DNA of 64,000 bases from Kangiella koreensis DSM 16069 (GCF_000024085.1 NC_013166.1:2604001-2668000); one strand, 5' to 3'; positions 37,629 through 46,986 are shown, counted from the stretch's first letter. Translations and numbers: made by a program. The notes: generated from the sequence alone by a model not told the origin.

Positions 37629-38030
37629 TTGGAAAATCAGCAGCTAAAAAAAGCCGGATTAAAGGTTACCCTACCGAGAGTTAAGATATTACAAATCCTG
37701 GAAAGTTCAGAAGATCGTCATCTTAGCGCGGAAGACGTCTATAAATTGTTGCTCGAAGCCGGAGACGATGTTGGCTTAGCAACAGTTTACCGTGTATTAA
37801 CCCAATTCGAATCAGCAGGGCTTGTCACTCGCCACAATTTCGAAGGTGGCCACTCTGTATTTGAGATTGATGATGGTGAGCACCATGACCACATGGTCAA
37901 TGTGGATGATGGTACTGTGATTGAGTTTTTCAGTGAAGAAATCGAAGAGTTACAGCACAAGATTGCCAAGAAGCATGGTGTTGAAATTGTTGATCATAGT
38001 CTAGTCTTATACGTCAAAAACAAAAAGTAA
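37629..38030 (+). CDS. fur: Ferric uptake regulator Fur (TTG start)
   Basis: Fur represses iron-uptake genes when loaded with Fe(II). The 133-residue reading starts at TTG 37629 with GGAGG exactly eight bases upstream (37616-37620), and continues with KKAGLKVTLPRVKILQILE like other Fur proteins. Metal ligands appear in ERHLSAEDVY-type DRHLSAEDVY and GEHHDHMVNVDDG. The nearer ATG at 37621 is out of frame and encodes only MSFWKISS. A target of this regulator is likely the Fur box at 52358. Confidence 0.92.
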   Translation: MENQQLKKAGLKVTLPRVKILQILESSEDRHLSAEDVYKLLLEAGDDVGLATVYRVLTQFESAGLVTRHNFEGGHSVFEIDDGEHHDHMVNVDDGTVIEFFSEEIEELQHKIAKKHGVEIVDHSLVLYVKNKK

Positions 38031-38439
38031 AATGGTCTTTTGCTGAGATTGCTTTGTTAAATTCACTAGCTCTCTCAGTCATGCATTAGATATGCTCTCC
38101 TTCGATGCGCGGTAAATTTGCCGCACCGAGGGCATTTCTTCCAGTCACGCACTCTCTAGCAAAATCCTCATTTTATGTATCCTATTTGTGGGTATTCGAA
38201 AGAAAATCCTGCGTTTAAACTCGTGAATTGAACGTCACCTCCGTTTTTTCGCCACTTGCGCCTTGCTCTTGGCCGAAAATCCACATTTTTGTATTACTTA
38301 TCATCCTGCGTCTGAAGCAATGATTAGTAACATCATCTCTTTTAACAACAGTTTTCATTTGCTAATCGGTAGCTTGTTCCTGTTTAGAATCATCGGTTAC
38401 TATAATTACCATAGCATTTGATATGATTAAGGATTAACA
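38031..38439. other. 409-bp intergenic region without a gene
   Basis: Between fur and the DUF938 gene I see no credible open reading frame, tRNA or clear terminator. It holds a 16-bp near-palindrome (gcggtaaatttgccgc, 38109-38124) and a TATAAT at 38401-38406 that may be the -10 box for the downstream gene. Confidence 0.5.
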
Positions 38440-39039
38440 ATGCGCCAATTTAGCGAAGCATGTGAACGCAATAAAGGGCCCATTCTGGACGTAATTAAGC
38501 CCTATTTACAACATAGCAATGAGGTTCTCGAGGTTGGCTCTGGCACAGGCCAACATGCCGCCTGCTTTGCTGCAGCTATGCCCCACCTGATTTGGCATAC
38601 CAGCGATCTGCGAGAAAACCACCCCTCGATCATGGCCTGGGTTGAATCGAGTGAACTTCCGAACCTTAGGAAGCCTCGTACTTTGGATGTGAGCCAAGCC
38701 GTATGGCCAGTCAACCAGGCCGATGCCATCTTCACCGCTAATACCTGCCATATCATGTCCTGGGAGCGTGTGCTCGATTTATTTCAAGGAGCCAACCGCG
38801 TCCTAAAACCTGGTGGTCACTTGTTAATTTATGGCCCATTTAACGTCAACGGCGAATACACCTCCGAATCTAACAAAGCATTTGACGCCTCATTAAAGCA
38901 ACGCGATCCCGAAAGCGGCCTGCGAGATTACGAGGATATGAATCGTGTCGCACGCCATAATGGCTTCTCCCTGGTACAGCGCCACGAAATGCCCGCCAAT
39001 AATATGCTATTGGCCTACCAAAAGAATTCAGCTTTTTAA
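38440..39039 (+). CDS. DUF938 family SAM-dependent methyltransferase-like protein
   Basis: This 199-residue protein of the DUF938 family has a class I methyltransferase fold: motif I VLEVGSGTGQHAACFAAAMP at about 28-47, then WHTSDLRENH, ANTCHIMSW and VLKPGGHLLIYGPF. The family is common in proteobacteria without a known substrate. Monocistronic, with a terminator behind it. Confidence 0.9.
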   Translation: MRQFSEACERNKGPILDVIKPYLQHSNEVLEVGSGTGQHAACFAAAMPHLIWHTSDLRENHPSIMAWVESSELPNLRKPRTLDVSQAVWPVNQADAIFTANTCHIMSWERVLDLFQGANRVLKPGGHLLIYGPFNVNGEYTSESNKAFDASLKQRDPESGLRDYEDMNRVARHNGFSLVQRHEMPANNMLLAYQKNSAF

Positions 39040-39050
39040 CTGTCCATAAA

Positions 39051-39078
39051 AAAAGAGCAGCTGGTTAGCTGCTCTTTT
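39051..39078. terminator. Bidirectional terminator between DUF938 and rppH
   Basis: An aaaagagcagct/agctgctctttt stem with a 4-nt loop serves both convergent genes. The rppH stop codon lies inside it. Confidence 0.88.
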
Positions 39079-39736
39079 GATCTTTATTGCCTCGATAAGG
39101 GTGGCGTGGGCGGCGCTTGCGGTTACCTTGCTTACTTCCACCATCATTCCGGTGCTGATGGTTGGAACGAGACTTAGCTTCCTCGCTCGGTGGAGTCACA
39201 CCACGCTGGTTGGTGTCATTTTTCTCCGACTTATAATGCTTTGAGGGCTTGCCTTTAAACTGAAAGCGGAACATGCTGCCCATCAGTTCAGATAAGGCCG
39301 CGCGATAAACATCGCGCTTGAAATTCACCACATTACGCACTGGATACCAGTAGTTAACCCAGATAAACCCATCAAACTCGGGGTGGTCGGTGGCAGCAAA
39401 ATCGATTTTACTCTCATCAGCCAACAGCTGGAGTAAAAACCACTTTTGCTTCTGCCCAAGACACAATGGTTGTGAGTTTTGCCTAATTAAACGCTGCGGC
39501 AATCGGTATTTATACCAATGCTGCGTACTCCCTAGAATACGGACATCATCTTTTTCAAGGCCAACTTCTTCGTGTAATTCTCGGTACATGGTCTGCTCGG
39601 CGCTTTCGCCGGGATGCACCCCTCCTTGGGGAAACTGCCATGATGTTTGACCGAAGCGGCGTGTCCAGAGCAACTGGCCCTGGTCATTACAAATGATGAT
39701 GCCGACGTTGGCTCTAAAGCCTTCTGCGTCGATCAT
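39065..39736 (-). CDS. rppH: RNA pyrophosphohydrolase
   Basis: RppH removes pyrophosphate from mRNA 5' ends and starts RNase E-dependent decay. From the ATG at 39736 it has 223 residues, beginning [17 protein letters not shown] as in E. coli RppH (176 residues). It contains the Nudix box [20 protein letters not shown]. The upstream frame to 39844 would run into mutH and is not conserved. The C-terminal extension of roughly 50 residues is very basic and low-complexity ([22 protein letters not shown]), which may bind RNA. It is divergent from mutH, as in E. coli. Confidence 0.92.
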   Translation of the reverse strand: MIDAEGFRANVGIIICNDQGQLLWTRRFGQTSWQFPQGGVHPGESAEQTMYRELHEEVGLEKDDVRILGSTQHWYKYRLPQRLIRQNSQPLCLGQKQKWFLLQLLADESKIDFAATDHPEFDGFIWVNYWYPVRNVVNFKRDVYRAALSELMGSMFRFQFKGKPSKHYKSEKNDTNQRGVTPPSEEAKSRSNHQHRNDGGSKQGNRKRRPRHPYRGNKDQKSS

Positions 39737-39814
39737 CGATCTATCCAAATCATAAAACTTTGTTATCATTGTTCCACAGACTTCGATTTTCGACAATAAA
39801 AAATTATATGCCCT

Positions 39815-40486
39815 ATGAATCAGCACACCTATAACACTGCACAAGAGCTTCTAGACAAAGCTCAATCACTCGCGGGACTGACTCTTGGTGAGCTGGCTGA
39901 ACAACACCAATCTGAGTTACCCCAGCACCTTCTTCGAGAGAAAGGACGTATAGGGCAATTTTTTGAATATCTACTCGGCGCCACCTCAGGTTCGCTAGCG
40001 CAACCTGACTTTCTTGAGCTTGGTATAGAACTTAAAACCTTACCAATCGACAGTGCTGGCCGTCCGCTCGAATCAACCTACGTCAGCGTTGTTCCTTTAA
40101 AAGATCTACATGGTCTCAACTGGTACAACTCGGTTGTTCGTCACAAATTAATGAAGGTGTTGTGGATTCCGATTTTAGCCGAAAGAACGATTCCAGTTGA
40201 ACAGCGACAAGTAGCCATGCCTTTCATCTGGCAACCCAATGCACGACAGGAAGGCTTATTAAGAAAAGATTTTGAGGATACGATTGAAACCGTTGCACTG
40301 GGTCAAATTGAACAGATTGACGCGCGTTTTGGTGAAGTGATGCAGGTTAGGCCCAAAGCAGCCAACGCTAAAGCGTTAACTGAAGCGATTGGGCCAGAAG
40401 GAGAGACGATAAAAACTTTACCAAGAGGGTTTTATTTAAGGCCGTCTTTTACACGGCATATACTAGAGGATTTCTTTAAGCAATAA
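39815..40486 (+). CDS. mutH: DNA mismatch repair endonuclease MutH
   Basis: MutH nicks the unmethylated strand at hemimethylated GATC sites during MutHLS repair. The 223-residue chain has the nuclease residues in [20 protein letters not shown] [14 protein letters not shown] and [14 protein letters not shown] (Asp, Glu, Lys triad), and ends FYLRPSFT. Its presence implies Dam methylation in this organism. It is convergent with the TPR genes. Confidence 0.95.
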   Translation: MNQHTYNTAQELLDKAQSLAGLTLGELAEQHQSELPQHLLREKGRIGQFFEYLLGATSGSLAQPDFLELGIELKTLPIDSAGRPLESTYVSVVPLKDLHGLNWYNSVVRHKLMKVLWIPILAERTIPVEQRQVAMPFIWQPNARQEGLLRKDFEDTIETVALGQIEQIDARFGEVMQVRPKAANAKALTEAIGPEGETIKTLPRGFYLRPSFTRHILEDFFKQ

Positions 40487-40494
40487 TATTGCGA

Positions 40495-41601
40495 TTATTT
40501 TCTCCGGCTCACCATGTAATAAGCCATTTTTCTTTTGTTGGTCATAATATCAATTTCTTTTTCAAGCTCAATATACTGACGATAATAATCGACTGCTTTC
40601 TTCAACTCTCCAGTTTCTGAATATACACTCGCCAAAATCTTCGACAACTCCATTAGACGTACCTTATCATTCAATTCTTCAGCTCTTTGATAAGCTAATT
40701 CAGCAATTGCCTGAGCATTAATAAAGTCTTTTAATTCGAGATAAGTAGAAGCGAGCCTGATCTCAAATACATTCGTCATTGTTTTATAATCAACAGACTT
40801 TACGACAGGATAATGTTCCTTGAGAAGTTCAAGTGCTTTATCACTTTTATTAGCCTGGGCCATTAACTTTGTTTGTAAATCTAAAGCCAAAGTATAATAA
40901 ATAGGATCATTAGCCTTGCTGCAATGTAGCATGGCTTCTTCGCTATGTATGCGCGCCATATCGACACTTTTTATGCTCAACTCTAAATCTGCCAACTCAA
41001 AATAACTACCACAAAGTTGTAACGAATGTTTATTCTGATTGACAACCTTTAGCATTTGTCGCGCATAGACAATGGCTGTATTTGTCATCCCGGATTGCCT
41101 GAACAAACTCGTCAAATTCTGTAATGCAGCATACTTATGCCAAGGGTGAGAATCCATAGACTCCAAGCCCTCAATTGCATCAGAAGCATGCTGGTAAGCC
41201 TGCTCATAATTTCCAGAAAATAAATAAATATTTGAGACTAACGCATGAGCTCTAGTAATAAGGGTTTCATTTTTGGAGTTATCGATAAGCTCTTCAAGTT
41301 TCTTTGTAGATTCATCAAACTTCCCTTCAAGTGCTAATGCATGCCCTTTGAAGAGGTTGAATAATTCTTTTTCTTCTGTATTTAATTTTTCATAGTCTGT
41401 CTCAAGAAGCGCTATGTACTTCTTTGCCGACTCAATATCCGATGTTTTATCGACTTCAATTGCTTCTAGAATATTGGAATAAGTCTGTGTCTCGACACTT
41501 TCTTTAGCTTGCGAAACATGGTTAATCCCTATCAGCATTACCATGATATAGATTATTGTGCCGATTGTTTTCATTGCTTTTTCAAAATAATATTTGTTCA
41601 T
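40495..41601 (-). CDS. Secreted TPR protein, second copy in the borosin locus
   Basis: This 368-residue protein has a hydrophobic N-terminal signal (about 9-32, cleavage near SQA-KES) and an array of tetratricopeptide-like helical repeats over its whole length, e.g. HALVSNIYLFSGNYEQAYQH. It ends YYRQYIELEKEIDI and KRKMAYYMVSRRK. It is a paralogue of the protein encoded just upstream, whose end reads YYQLYIDTERQIQL and KRKMAYFIA. The architecture resembles the periplasmic part of TPR-diguanylate cyclases, but there is no membrane exit or GGDEF domain. It is AT-rich and lies 9 bp after its paralogue on the same strand. Confidence 0.75.
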   Translation of the reverse strand: MNKYYFEKAMKTIGTIIYIMVMLIGINHVSQAKESVETQTYSNILEAIEVDKTSDIESAKKYIALLETDYEKLNTEEKELFNLFKGHALALEGKFDESTKKLEELIDNSKNETLITRAHALVSNIYLFSGNYEQAYQHASDAIEGLESMDSHPWHKYAALQNLTSLFRQSGMTNTAIVYARQMLKVVNQNKHSLQLCGSYFELADLELSIKSVDMARIHSEEAMLHCSKANDPIYYTLALDLQTKLMAQANKSDKALELLKEHYPVVKSVDYKTMTNVFEIRLASTYLELKDFINAQAIAELAYQRAEELNDKVRLMELSKILASVYSETGELKKAVDYYRQYIELEKEIDIMTNKRKMAYYMVSRRK

Positions 41602-41610
41602 GTTGCAGCC

Positions 41611-42675
41611 CTATTCCATACTCTGCATTGCAATAAAATAAGCCATCTTACGCTGCTTCAATTGCAACTGAATTTGTCTTTCTGTGTCGATATACAGTTG
41701 ATAATACTCTATGGCTTTATCGTTATTCCCAAGATTTGAATATGCGGTTGCGAGTATTCTAGTGGCCTCTTTTTTATGAGGGAAATAATTGTCAGTGGTT
41801 TCGGCAGCGAACGCCTTCTCCGCATATTTTACTGCTTCTTCATTTTTCTTTAATTTGAGTAGTATATCTGCAATTTTAATAAGTCCATTAACCTCTCCAA
41901 TATCCCAATCTATAGCTCGAAACTTATCCTGTATAAGCTCAAGCTCTTTTAAACTATCTTTAGTATTTTTGCCTGTTATGTTTATAGACGCTAACTCTTG
42001 CGAAACTAATAAGAAGAAGAGATCTTGGCCAGAGCTTTTACAGTTTTTACTCGCTTCAATAAAATAATCTTTCGCCTTCGCATAACTTTGTAGCTGAACT
42101 TCTATATTTCCAGAATTGAAATATGCATAACATAATTCCTTTTCTAGTCCAGCTTTGCTAACTTCCTTCAAATAGCTGTTTGAGTACTCGTAAGCCTTAT
42201 CCACAAATCCCACTTCTGTATATATGGTTGCAGCATTTGCTAATACTGTTTTTATAGCTCTTGAGTCTGTTAAGTCATTTAACATTAATCTTGCTTTCTC
42301 AATATTAACAAAAGCATTCATGAACTCTGAGTTACTTGCAAAAATAACTGCAAGCATCGAATAGGCTTGTGCCTTTACGTCAGGACTTTGATTAGTTTCC
42401 AACAAATTATTAAGAAGGGCTGTAGCTTGTTGATAATCTCCTGCCATCAACAGACTATGGCTTTTATATAGGGCAAACCGACTAGATTGCGACTCATTAA
42501 ACTGTTCTTTTGACAGCTCTAAGTCAGCAATATACTGAGAACCGGCTTTGGGGTCAGACGATAGTAAATGCTGAACTTCATCCAATCTCGCCTCTAAACT
42601 CTGAACTGCAAAAGCCCTTGACGCTACTGAAAGTAGCATCAATATAATGCATAGTTTTATTAAGAAAGGTCTCAT
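41611..42675 (-). CDS. Secreted TPR protein, first copy in the borosin locus
   Basis: The 354-residue chain has a signal peptide (1-23, ending AFA) and about seven TPR-like helical pairs (e.g. YSMLAVIFASNSEFMNAFVN, IKIADILLKLKKNEEAVKYA). It shows clear relatedness to the downstream gene, indicating a tandem duplication followed by divergence. It starts 113 bp after the borosin-type precursor gene with a hairpin in between. Its role is unknown. As an exported protein it would act in the periplasm or outside, for instance on the mature peptide; that is inference from position only. Confidence 0.75.
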   Translation of the reverse strand: MRPFLIKLCIILMLLSVASRAFAVQSLEARLDEVQHLLSSDPKAGSQYIADLELSKEQFNESQSSRFALYKSHSLLMAGDYQQATALLNNLLETNQSPDVKAQAYSMLAVIFASNSEFMNAFVNIEKARLMLNDLTDSRAIKTVLANAATIYTEVGFVDKAYEYSNSYLKEVSKAGLEKELCYAYFNSGNIEVQLQSYAKAKDYFIEASKNCKSSGQDLFFLLVSQELASINITGKNTKDSLKELELIQDKFRAIDWDIGEVNGLIKIADILLKLKKNEEAVKYAEKAFAAETTDNYFPHKKEATRILATAYSNLGNNDKAIEYYQLYIDTERQIQLQLKQRKMAYFIAMQSME

Positions 42676-42721
42676 TCAGTGATTGCCCTAAACTCCATTT
42701 CGATATTATTCCCTGACGGAA

Positions 42722-42747
42722 GCTGTACGCCTAGCTTAGCATACAGC
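42722..42747. other. Hairpin between precursor peptide gene and TPR genes
   Basis: A 9-bp stem (gctgtacgc with gcatacagc, one G-U pair in the minus-strand RNA) closes an 8-nt loop. It has no U-run. It may act as a 3' stabiliser or partial terminator for the short precursor transcript. Confidence 0.5.
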
Positions 42748-42787
42748 CCGCCTAACTGTACGATTTTCAATCATCCTATTTTAAATT

Positions 42788-43009
42788 TTACTTTTTTACT
42801 AGATGAATAATACCGGTAATTACAAGTTCAGCATCCTGCCCAAGTATTGCTGATATCTGTCTTTTATCTCCAGACATAATTGCCTTTATTTCTTGCTTTT
42901 CTAAGCCAATTTTCTGCATAACAGCTGTTGGGTTCTCAATATAGGATTGTTTAAGCTCGGAATCTTCGCTTAGCTGAATTATGAATTCTTCTAGCTTTTT
43001 CTTTGACAT
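42788..43009 (-). CDS. Split-borosin type precursor peptide
   Basis: This 73-residue peptide has a predicted helical leader domain (about residues 4-55) with the pattern LSEDSELKQSYIENPTAVM, then KIGLEKQEIKAIMSGD. This strongly resembles the borosin-binding domain of SonA in Shewanella oneidensis. The C-terminal tail (about 57-73) is short and hydrophobic: QDAELVITGIIHLVKK. Its ELVIT aligns with the YLVIS of SonA, where Leu and Ile receive backbone N-methyl groups. The GAGGGAG ribosome site is strong, and a promoter lies directly upstream. Generic tools may call it a LigA-like domain. I place its role as substrate of the adjacent methyltransferase by similarity and position; modification itself is untested. 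Confidence 0.8.
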   Translation of the reverse strand: MSKKKLEEFIIQLSEDSELKQSYIENPTAVMQKIGLEKQEIKAIMSGDKRQISAILGQDAELVITGIIHLVKK

Positions 43010-43052
43010 ACAATACTCCCTCTTTTTTAAATATAAGAATAGTAACTTACTG

Positions 43053-43081
43053 CTTATACAGGATTATTAGATAAGTTCCAA
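43053..43081 (-). promoter_or_regulatory. Sigma-70 promoter before the precursor gene
   Basis: On the minus strand TTGGAA (43076-43081) and TATAAG (43053-43058) are separated by exactly 17 bp. They lie between the methyltransferase stop codon and the precursor start codon. It would give extra precursor transcripts with a leader of about 35 nt. Confidence 0.6.
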
Positions 43082-43085
43082 CATC

Positions 43086-43886
43086 TTAACCATGTGCTAT
43101 ATCTTCTGGCTGCAGCCCCATCCTTTCTAACACCTTCGAATTTAGCTCAAGATTTCTGACAGGTGGGATAATCAACGTTGTCTTAGTCGACATCTCAGCA
43201 ACAGGTAGATCCTTTAGCTGCAAGTACTCAATTCTTGGTTCTTCAATTGGCAATACCGCAGCCTCATAAAGAATAACTTCATGAGACAATGGATACCATT
43301 CTTCTAACCTTTCAACAAAAACCTCAACCCACTCTGGCTTAGTTTCAAATTGTGTGGCTGTATGTTCGCCAACAATCCCTATTTGCCACATAACAGCATG
43401 GGCTGCATTATTAAGTGATTGATTATAAAATAAAAACTGTGACGCTTCGTACCCTTGTATACCATGCACACCAGGGTCGATACCTATATCAGCGTATAGA
43501 CATGCCTCAGCTGAAATCCCTGGTTCCATTAGCGCTCGGAAACCTTCTTCTCTGGCTTTATCTATCGTTAAGCGTGGCACACAAGCAAAAACACCAGCAT
43601 GACCATAAAATGCACCACATACTTTTTTACCTTTTCTGACTTCATCCATCATCGCTTCAATCATCTCTTCGTATGATTGCATGCGATATTTACCTACTCC
43701 GTAAAAAGGCTGCAAGCTTTTTACGTTAGGGTTAAGTCTTTCTAACCACCGTTCAGCCAATGTATGAGGCATCAACGCAAAAACCACATCTGCTTTTTGA
43801 ATGTAGTCCTTGGCTATAACCGATATTTGTCCTCCTAAATTCATGCCTGTACTAACGGCAATAAATTCACCTTTTACTTCGGACAT
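43086..43886 (-). CDS. Peptide backbone alpha-N-methyltransferase (split borosin, SonM-like)
   Basis: This 266-residue protein has the tetrapyrrole-methylase fold but is not a porphyrin enzyme. It opens FIAVSTGMNLGGQISVIAKD, then DVVFALMPHTLAERWLERLN, FYGVGKYRMQSYEEM (Tyr62, Arg68 and Tyr72 match catalytic residues of borosin methyltransferases), FYGHAGVFACVP (93-104), LMEPGISAEACLYADIGIDPG and HEVILYEAAVLPIEEPRIE. This follows SonM of Shewanella almost block by block. The enzyme uses SAM to methylate backbone amides of a separate precursor, encoded 76 bp downstream. Start ATG 43886 has an AAGAAGGA site. It begins only 26 bp after the gcvP terminator. Confidence 0.85.
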   Translation of the reverse strand: MSEVKGEFIAVSTGMNLGGQISVIAKDYIQKADVVFALMPHTLAERWLERLNPNVKSLQPFYGVGKYRMQSYEEMIEAMMDEVRKGKKVCGAFYGHAGVFACVPRLTIDKAREEGFRALMEPGISAEACLYADIGIDPGVHGIQGYEASQFLFYNQSLNNAAHAVMWQIGIVGEHTATQFETKPEWVEVFVERLEEWYPLSHEVILYEAAVLPIEEPRIEYLQLKDLPVAEMSTKTTLIIPPVRNLELNSKVLERMGLQPEDIAHG

Positions 43887-43911
43887 TGAGTAATTTCCTT
43901 CTTATTGTTAC

Positions 43912-43933
43912 AAAAAAACCAGCAAACGCTGGC
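43912..43933 (-). terminator. Rho-independent terminator after gcvP
   Basis: On the minus strand a ccagcgtttgctgg hairpin is followed by seven T. It lies between the gcvP stop codon and the borosin methyltransferase start codon. Confidence 0.88.
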
Positions 43934-43949
43934 TTTTCTGTCTTACTGA

Positions 43950-46835
43950 TTAGTCCTGATCCTGATAGCTTTCAATGCTTGGGCAGCTACAAATCAGGTT
44001 ACGATCACCATAGACATCATCGATGCGATTGACCGTTGGCCAAAACTTCGACTCGATAGTTGATGGCGATGGATAAACTGCTTCAGTAATTGAATAAGGC
44101 TTATCCCAGTTACGTATATCGGATTGAGTATGCGGGGCATTTTTCAATGGATTATTTTCCGCATCCCATTCACCCGAACGAACTTTCTCGACTTCCTGAC
44201 GAATACTGACCATGGCATTAATAAATCGATCCAGTTCGTACTTGGATTCACTTTCTGTTGGCTCTATCATGAAAGTGCCCGCTACCGGAAAACTCATGGT
44301 CGGTGCATGGAAGCCATAATCCATTAGACGTTTTGCGAAATCCACTTCGCTGATACCGGTTTCAGCTTTAATTTGACGCAAGTCGATAATACACTCGTGC
44401 GCGACTTTGTCGTTACGACCCATGTACAGCACTGGGTAGTGTGGAGCCAGTTTGTTTTTCAGATAGTTTGCGTTTAACAATGCCACTTCGGTGGATTTAC
44501 GCAACCCTTCACGGCCCAGCATTTTAATGTATGCCCATGAAATTGGCAGAATCATACCGCTACCGTATGGTGCTGCTGAAACTGCGCCATCGCGCGCTTC
44601 GACACTATGAACTTTACGAACCGCATGGCCGGAAACAAATGGCGCCAAGTGTTTTTTGACACCAATCGGTCCCATACCCGGACCACCACCACCGTGTGGA
44701 ATGGCAAAAGTTTTATGAAGATTTAAATGCGATACGTCTGAGCCAATTTCACCAGGCTTAGAAATACCGACCTGAGCATTCATGTTAGCGCCATCCATAT
44801 AAACCTGACCGCCGTTGTCATGAACGATCTGACAGATATGTTTAATCTCTTCCTCAAATACACCGTGAGTCGAAGGATAAGTCACCATCAATGCTGCCAA
44901 GTTATCTTTTAACTCAACCGCTTTGGCTTCCAGGTCTTCAACATCCACGTTACCTTTTTCATCACACTTAACGATAACCACTTTCATGCCAGCCATTTGT
45001 GCTGATGCAGGGTTGGTACCGTGTGCTGAACTTGGAATCAAGCAGATATTACGGTGTTCTTCACCAATGCTTTCAAAGTATTTTTTTATCGCCAATAAAC
45101 CAGCGTATTCACCCTGCGCACCTGAGTTAGGTTGCATCGACACAAAGTCATAGCCAGTGATTTCGACTAGATCGGCTTCTAGCTCTTTTATCATGTCGAG
45201 ATAACCGGTTGTTTGCTCTTCTGGTGCAAAGGGATGGATATTGGCAAATTCAGGCCAGGTCACAGGAATCATTTCACTGGTCGCGTTCAATTTCATGGTG
45301 CACGAACCCAATGGGATCATGCCATGCGCCAATGAGAAGTCTTTGTTCTCTAGACGCTTCAAATAACGCAACATATCCGTTTCAGAATAATAGTCATTAA
45401 AGGTAGGGTGCGTTAAGAAATCTGAGGTGCGCTCAAGGCTGGCAGGAATACTGCTCTTTGCTTCTGAATCCAGTTCAAGCACATCAGCTTTAGCGCCAGT
45501 TAATACTTCAATCAATTCTTCGATGTCTGTCTGATTTTTCGCTTCATCGATTGAGAAACTAACCTTGTCGCCATCATAACGTAAATTGACCAAAGCAGCT
45601 TTGGCGCGATCCTGAACGGCATCCATGTCTTTCGCTTTAAAAGTTACCGTATCAAACCAACTATCATTTACCAATTCCAGACCTGCATTTTGCAGAGCTT
45701 TGGCAACTATCGTGGTATAACGATGAATACGGTTAGCAATAGTGGTTAAACCTTTCTTGCCATGGTAAACCGCGTAGAAACCAGCAATGTTTGCCAGCAA
45801 AACCTGCGCAGTACAAATATTGGAAGTCGCTTTTTCACGGCGAATGTGTTGTTCACGAGTTTGCATCGCCATACGCATGGCCTGATTGCCACGGGTATCC
45901 ACAGACACACCGATAATGCGGCCCGGCAATGAACGCTTAAAAGCATCACGAGTCGCGAAGAAAGCTGCGTGTGGACCACCAAAGCCCATCGGCACACCAA
46001 AACGCTGCGCAGAACCAAATACCACATCAGCGCCCATTTCGCCTGGTGCTTTCAACATCACTAAACTCATGATATCAGCGCCGACACAAGCTATCGCTTT
46101 GTTGTCGTGTAATTTGCTGATGATGGGCTCTAAGTCGGTGACTTGTCCATTTACATCGGTATATTGCAATAAAGCACCAAACACATCATGACTGGTCGCT
46201 TCAGTTACTGGGCCAACAATCACATCCCAACCATAATGCTCAGCGCGGGTTTGCACCACGTCCAACGTTTGTGGGAATACTTTTTCATCTACGAAGAAGC
46301 TGTTGGATTTTTTATTCTTGGAAGAACGTTTCGCTAAAGCCATCGCTTCGGCAGCCGCTGTCGCTTCATCCAGCAATGAGGCGCTGGCCAGCTCCATACC
46401 GGTCAAATCCATGGTCATTTGCTGGAAGTTCAAAATAGCTTCCAGACGACCCTGTGCGATTTCAGGTTGATAAGGCGTATAGGCAGTGTACCAGCCTGGA
46501 TTTTCAAGCACGTTACGCAAAATAACGGTTGGCGTAATGGTGTCATAATAACCCATACCAATGTAGGATTTTGCAATCACATTTTTATCAGCTAACGACT
46601 TTAGGTATTTCAAAGTCTCCGCTTCAGAACGTGATTCTTCAACCGCCAGCGGCGCATTAATTTGAATTTTATGTGGGACAGCCTTATCCACCAAATCATC
46701 CAGCGAGCTTAGCTTAAGCTCTTCCAACATCTCCTGGATTTCGTCCTCACGAGGGCCTAAATGACGACGTACAAAGTCATCAGACTGTTGCAATTGTTGC
46801 AAAGGTGCCCCTTTCAAACTCAATGTGTCAGCCAT
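43950..46835 (-). CDS. gcvP: Glycine dehydrogenase (decarboxylating), P protein
   Basis: This PLP enzyme of the glycine cleavage system decarboxylates glycine and passes the aminomethyl group to GcvH. The single-chain form is 961 residues from the ATG at 46835; an in-frame TTG at 46844 is possible. Signatures: [39 protein letters not shown] at the N-terminal half, and the PLP lysine in [22 protein letters not shown] in the C-terminal half. It is separated from gcvH by a 450-bp non-coding region holding repeats and a terminator. Confidence 0.97.
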   Translation of the reverse strand: MADTLSLKGAPLQQLQQSDDFVRRHLGPREDEIQEMLEELKLSSLDDLVDKAVPHKIQINAPLAVEESRSEAETLKYLKSLADKNVIAKSYIGMGYYDTITPTVILRNVLENPGWYTAYTPYQPEIAQGRLEAILNFQQMTMDLTGMELASASLLDEATAAAEAMALAKRSSKNKKSNSFFVDEKVFPQTLDVVQTRAEHYGWDVIVGPVTEATSHDVFGALLQYTDVNGQVTDLEPIISKLHDNKAIACVGADIMSLVMLKAPGEMGADVVFGSAQRFGVPMGFGGPHAAFFATRDAFKRSLPGRIIGVSVDTRGNQAMRMAMQTREQHIRREKATSNICTAQVLLANIAGFYAVYHGKKGLTTIANRIHRYTTIVAKALQNAGLELVNDSWFDTVTFKAKDMDAVQDRAKAALVNLRYDGDKVSFSIDEAKNQTDIEELIEVLTGAKADVLELDSEAKSSIPASLERTSDFLTHPTFNDYYSETDMLRYLKRLENKDFSLAHGMIPLGSCTMKLNATSEMIPVTWPEFANIHPFAPEEQTTGYLDMIKELEADLVEITGYDFVSMQPNSGAQGEYAGLLAIKKYFESIGEEHRNICLIPSSAHGTNPASAQMAGMKVVIVKCDEKGNVDVEDLEAKAVELKDNLAALMVTYPSTHGVFEEEIKHICQIVHDNGGQVYMDGANMNAQVGISKPGEIGSDVSHLNLHKTFAIPHGGGGPGMGPIGVKKHLAPFVSGHAVRKVHSVEARDGAVSAAPYGSGMILPISWAYIKMLGREGLRKSTEVALLNANYLKNKLAPHYPVLYMGRNDKVAHECIIDLRQIKAETGISEVDFAKRLMDYGFHAPTMSFPVAGTFMIEPTESESKYELDRFINAMVSIRQEVEKVRSGEWDAENNPLKNAPHTQSDIRNWDKPYSITEAVYPSPSTIESKFWPTVNRIDDVYGDRNLICSCPSIESYQDQD

Positions 46836-46891
46836 AGCTTTCAATTACCTACTTTGGTTAAACGGCCAAAATCGGCCATTAATTAAAACAG

Positions 46892-46917
46892 AAAAAGCCC
46901 CGATATTGATTCGAGGC
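46892..46917 (-). terminator. Terminator-like hairpin upstream of gcvP
   Basis: On the minus strand a 7-bp GCCTCGA/TCGGGGC stem (one G-U pair) is followed by TTTTTC. It lies 57 bp before the gcvP start codon and 370 bp after gcvH, so it either ends the gcvTH transcript or acts as an attenuator for gcvP. Confidence 0.75.
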
Positions 46918-46986
46918 CCTTAAATCTTACACTTATCGTAATTTCTTAAACTTGGAAATTCTTTCCCAGCTTCACGCGGCATAAAA

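Noticed and set aside
40495..42675. TPR proteins as truncated diguanylate cyclases
   Set aside because: The TPR part resembles such sensors, but there is no membrane exit, GGDEF motif or remnant behind either gene, so I list them as complete secreted TPR proteins.
42788..43009. Calling the small protein a LigA-type dioxygenase subunit
   Set aside because: The helical leader resembles that domain, but it is only 73 residues long, has a hydrophobic tail and lies next to a SonM-like enzyme, which fits a borosin precursor far better.
43086..43886. Siroheme or cobalamin precorrin methyltransferase
   Set aside because: The tetrapyrrole-methylase fold is shared, but no heme or cobalamin genes are near and the Tyr/Arg/Tyr catalytic pattern and precursor neighbour match peptide methylases.
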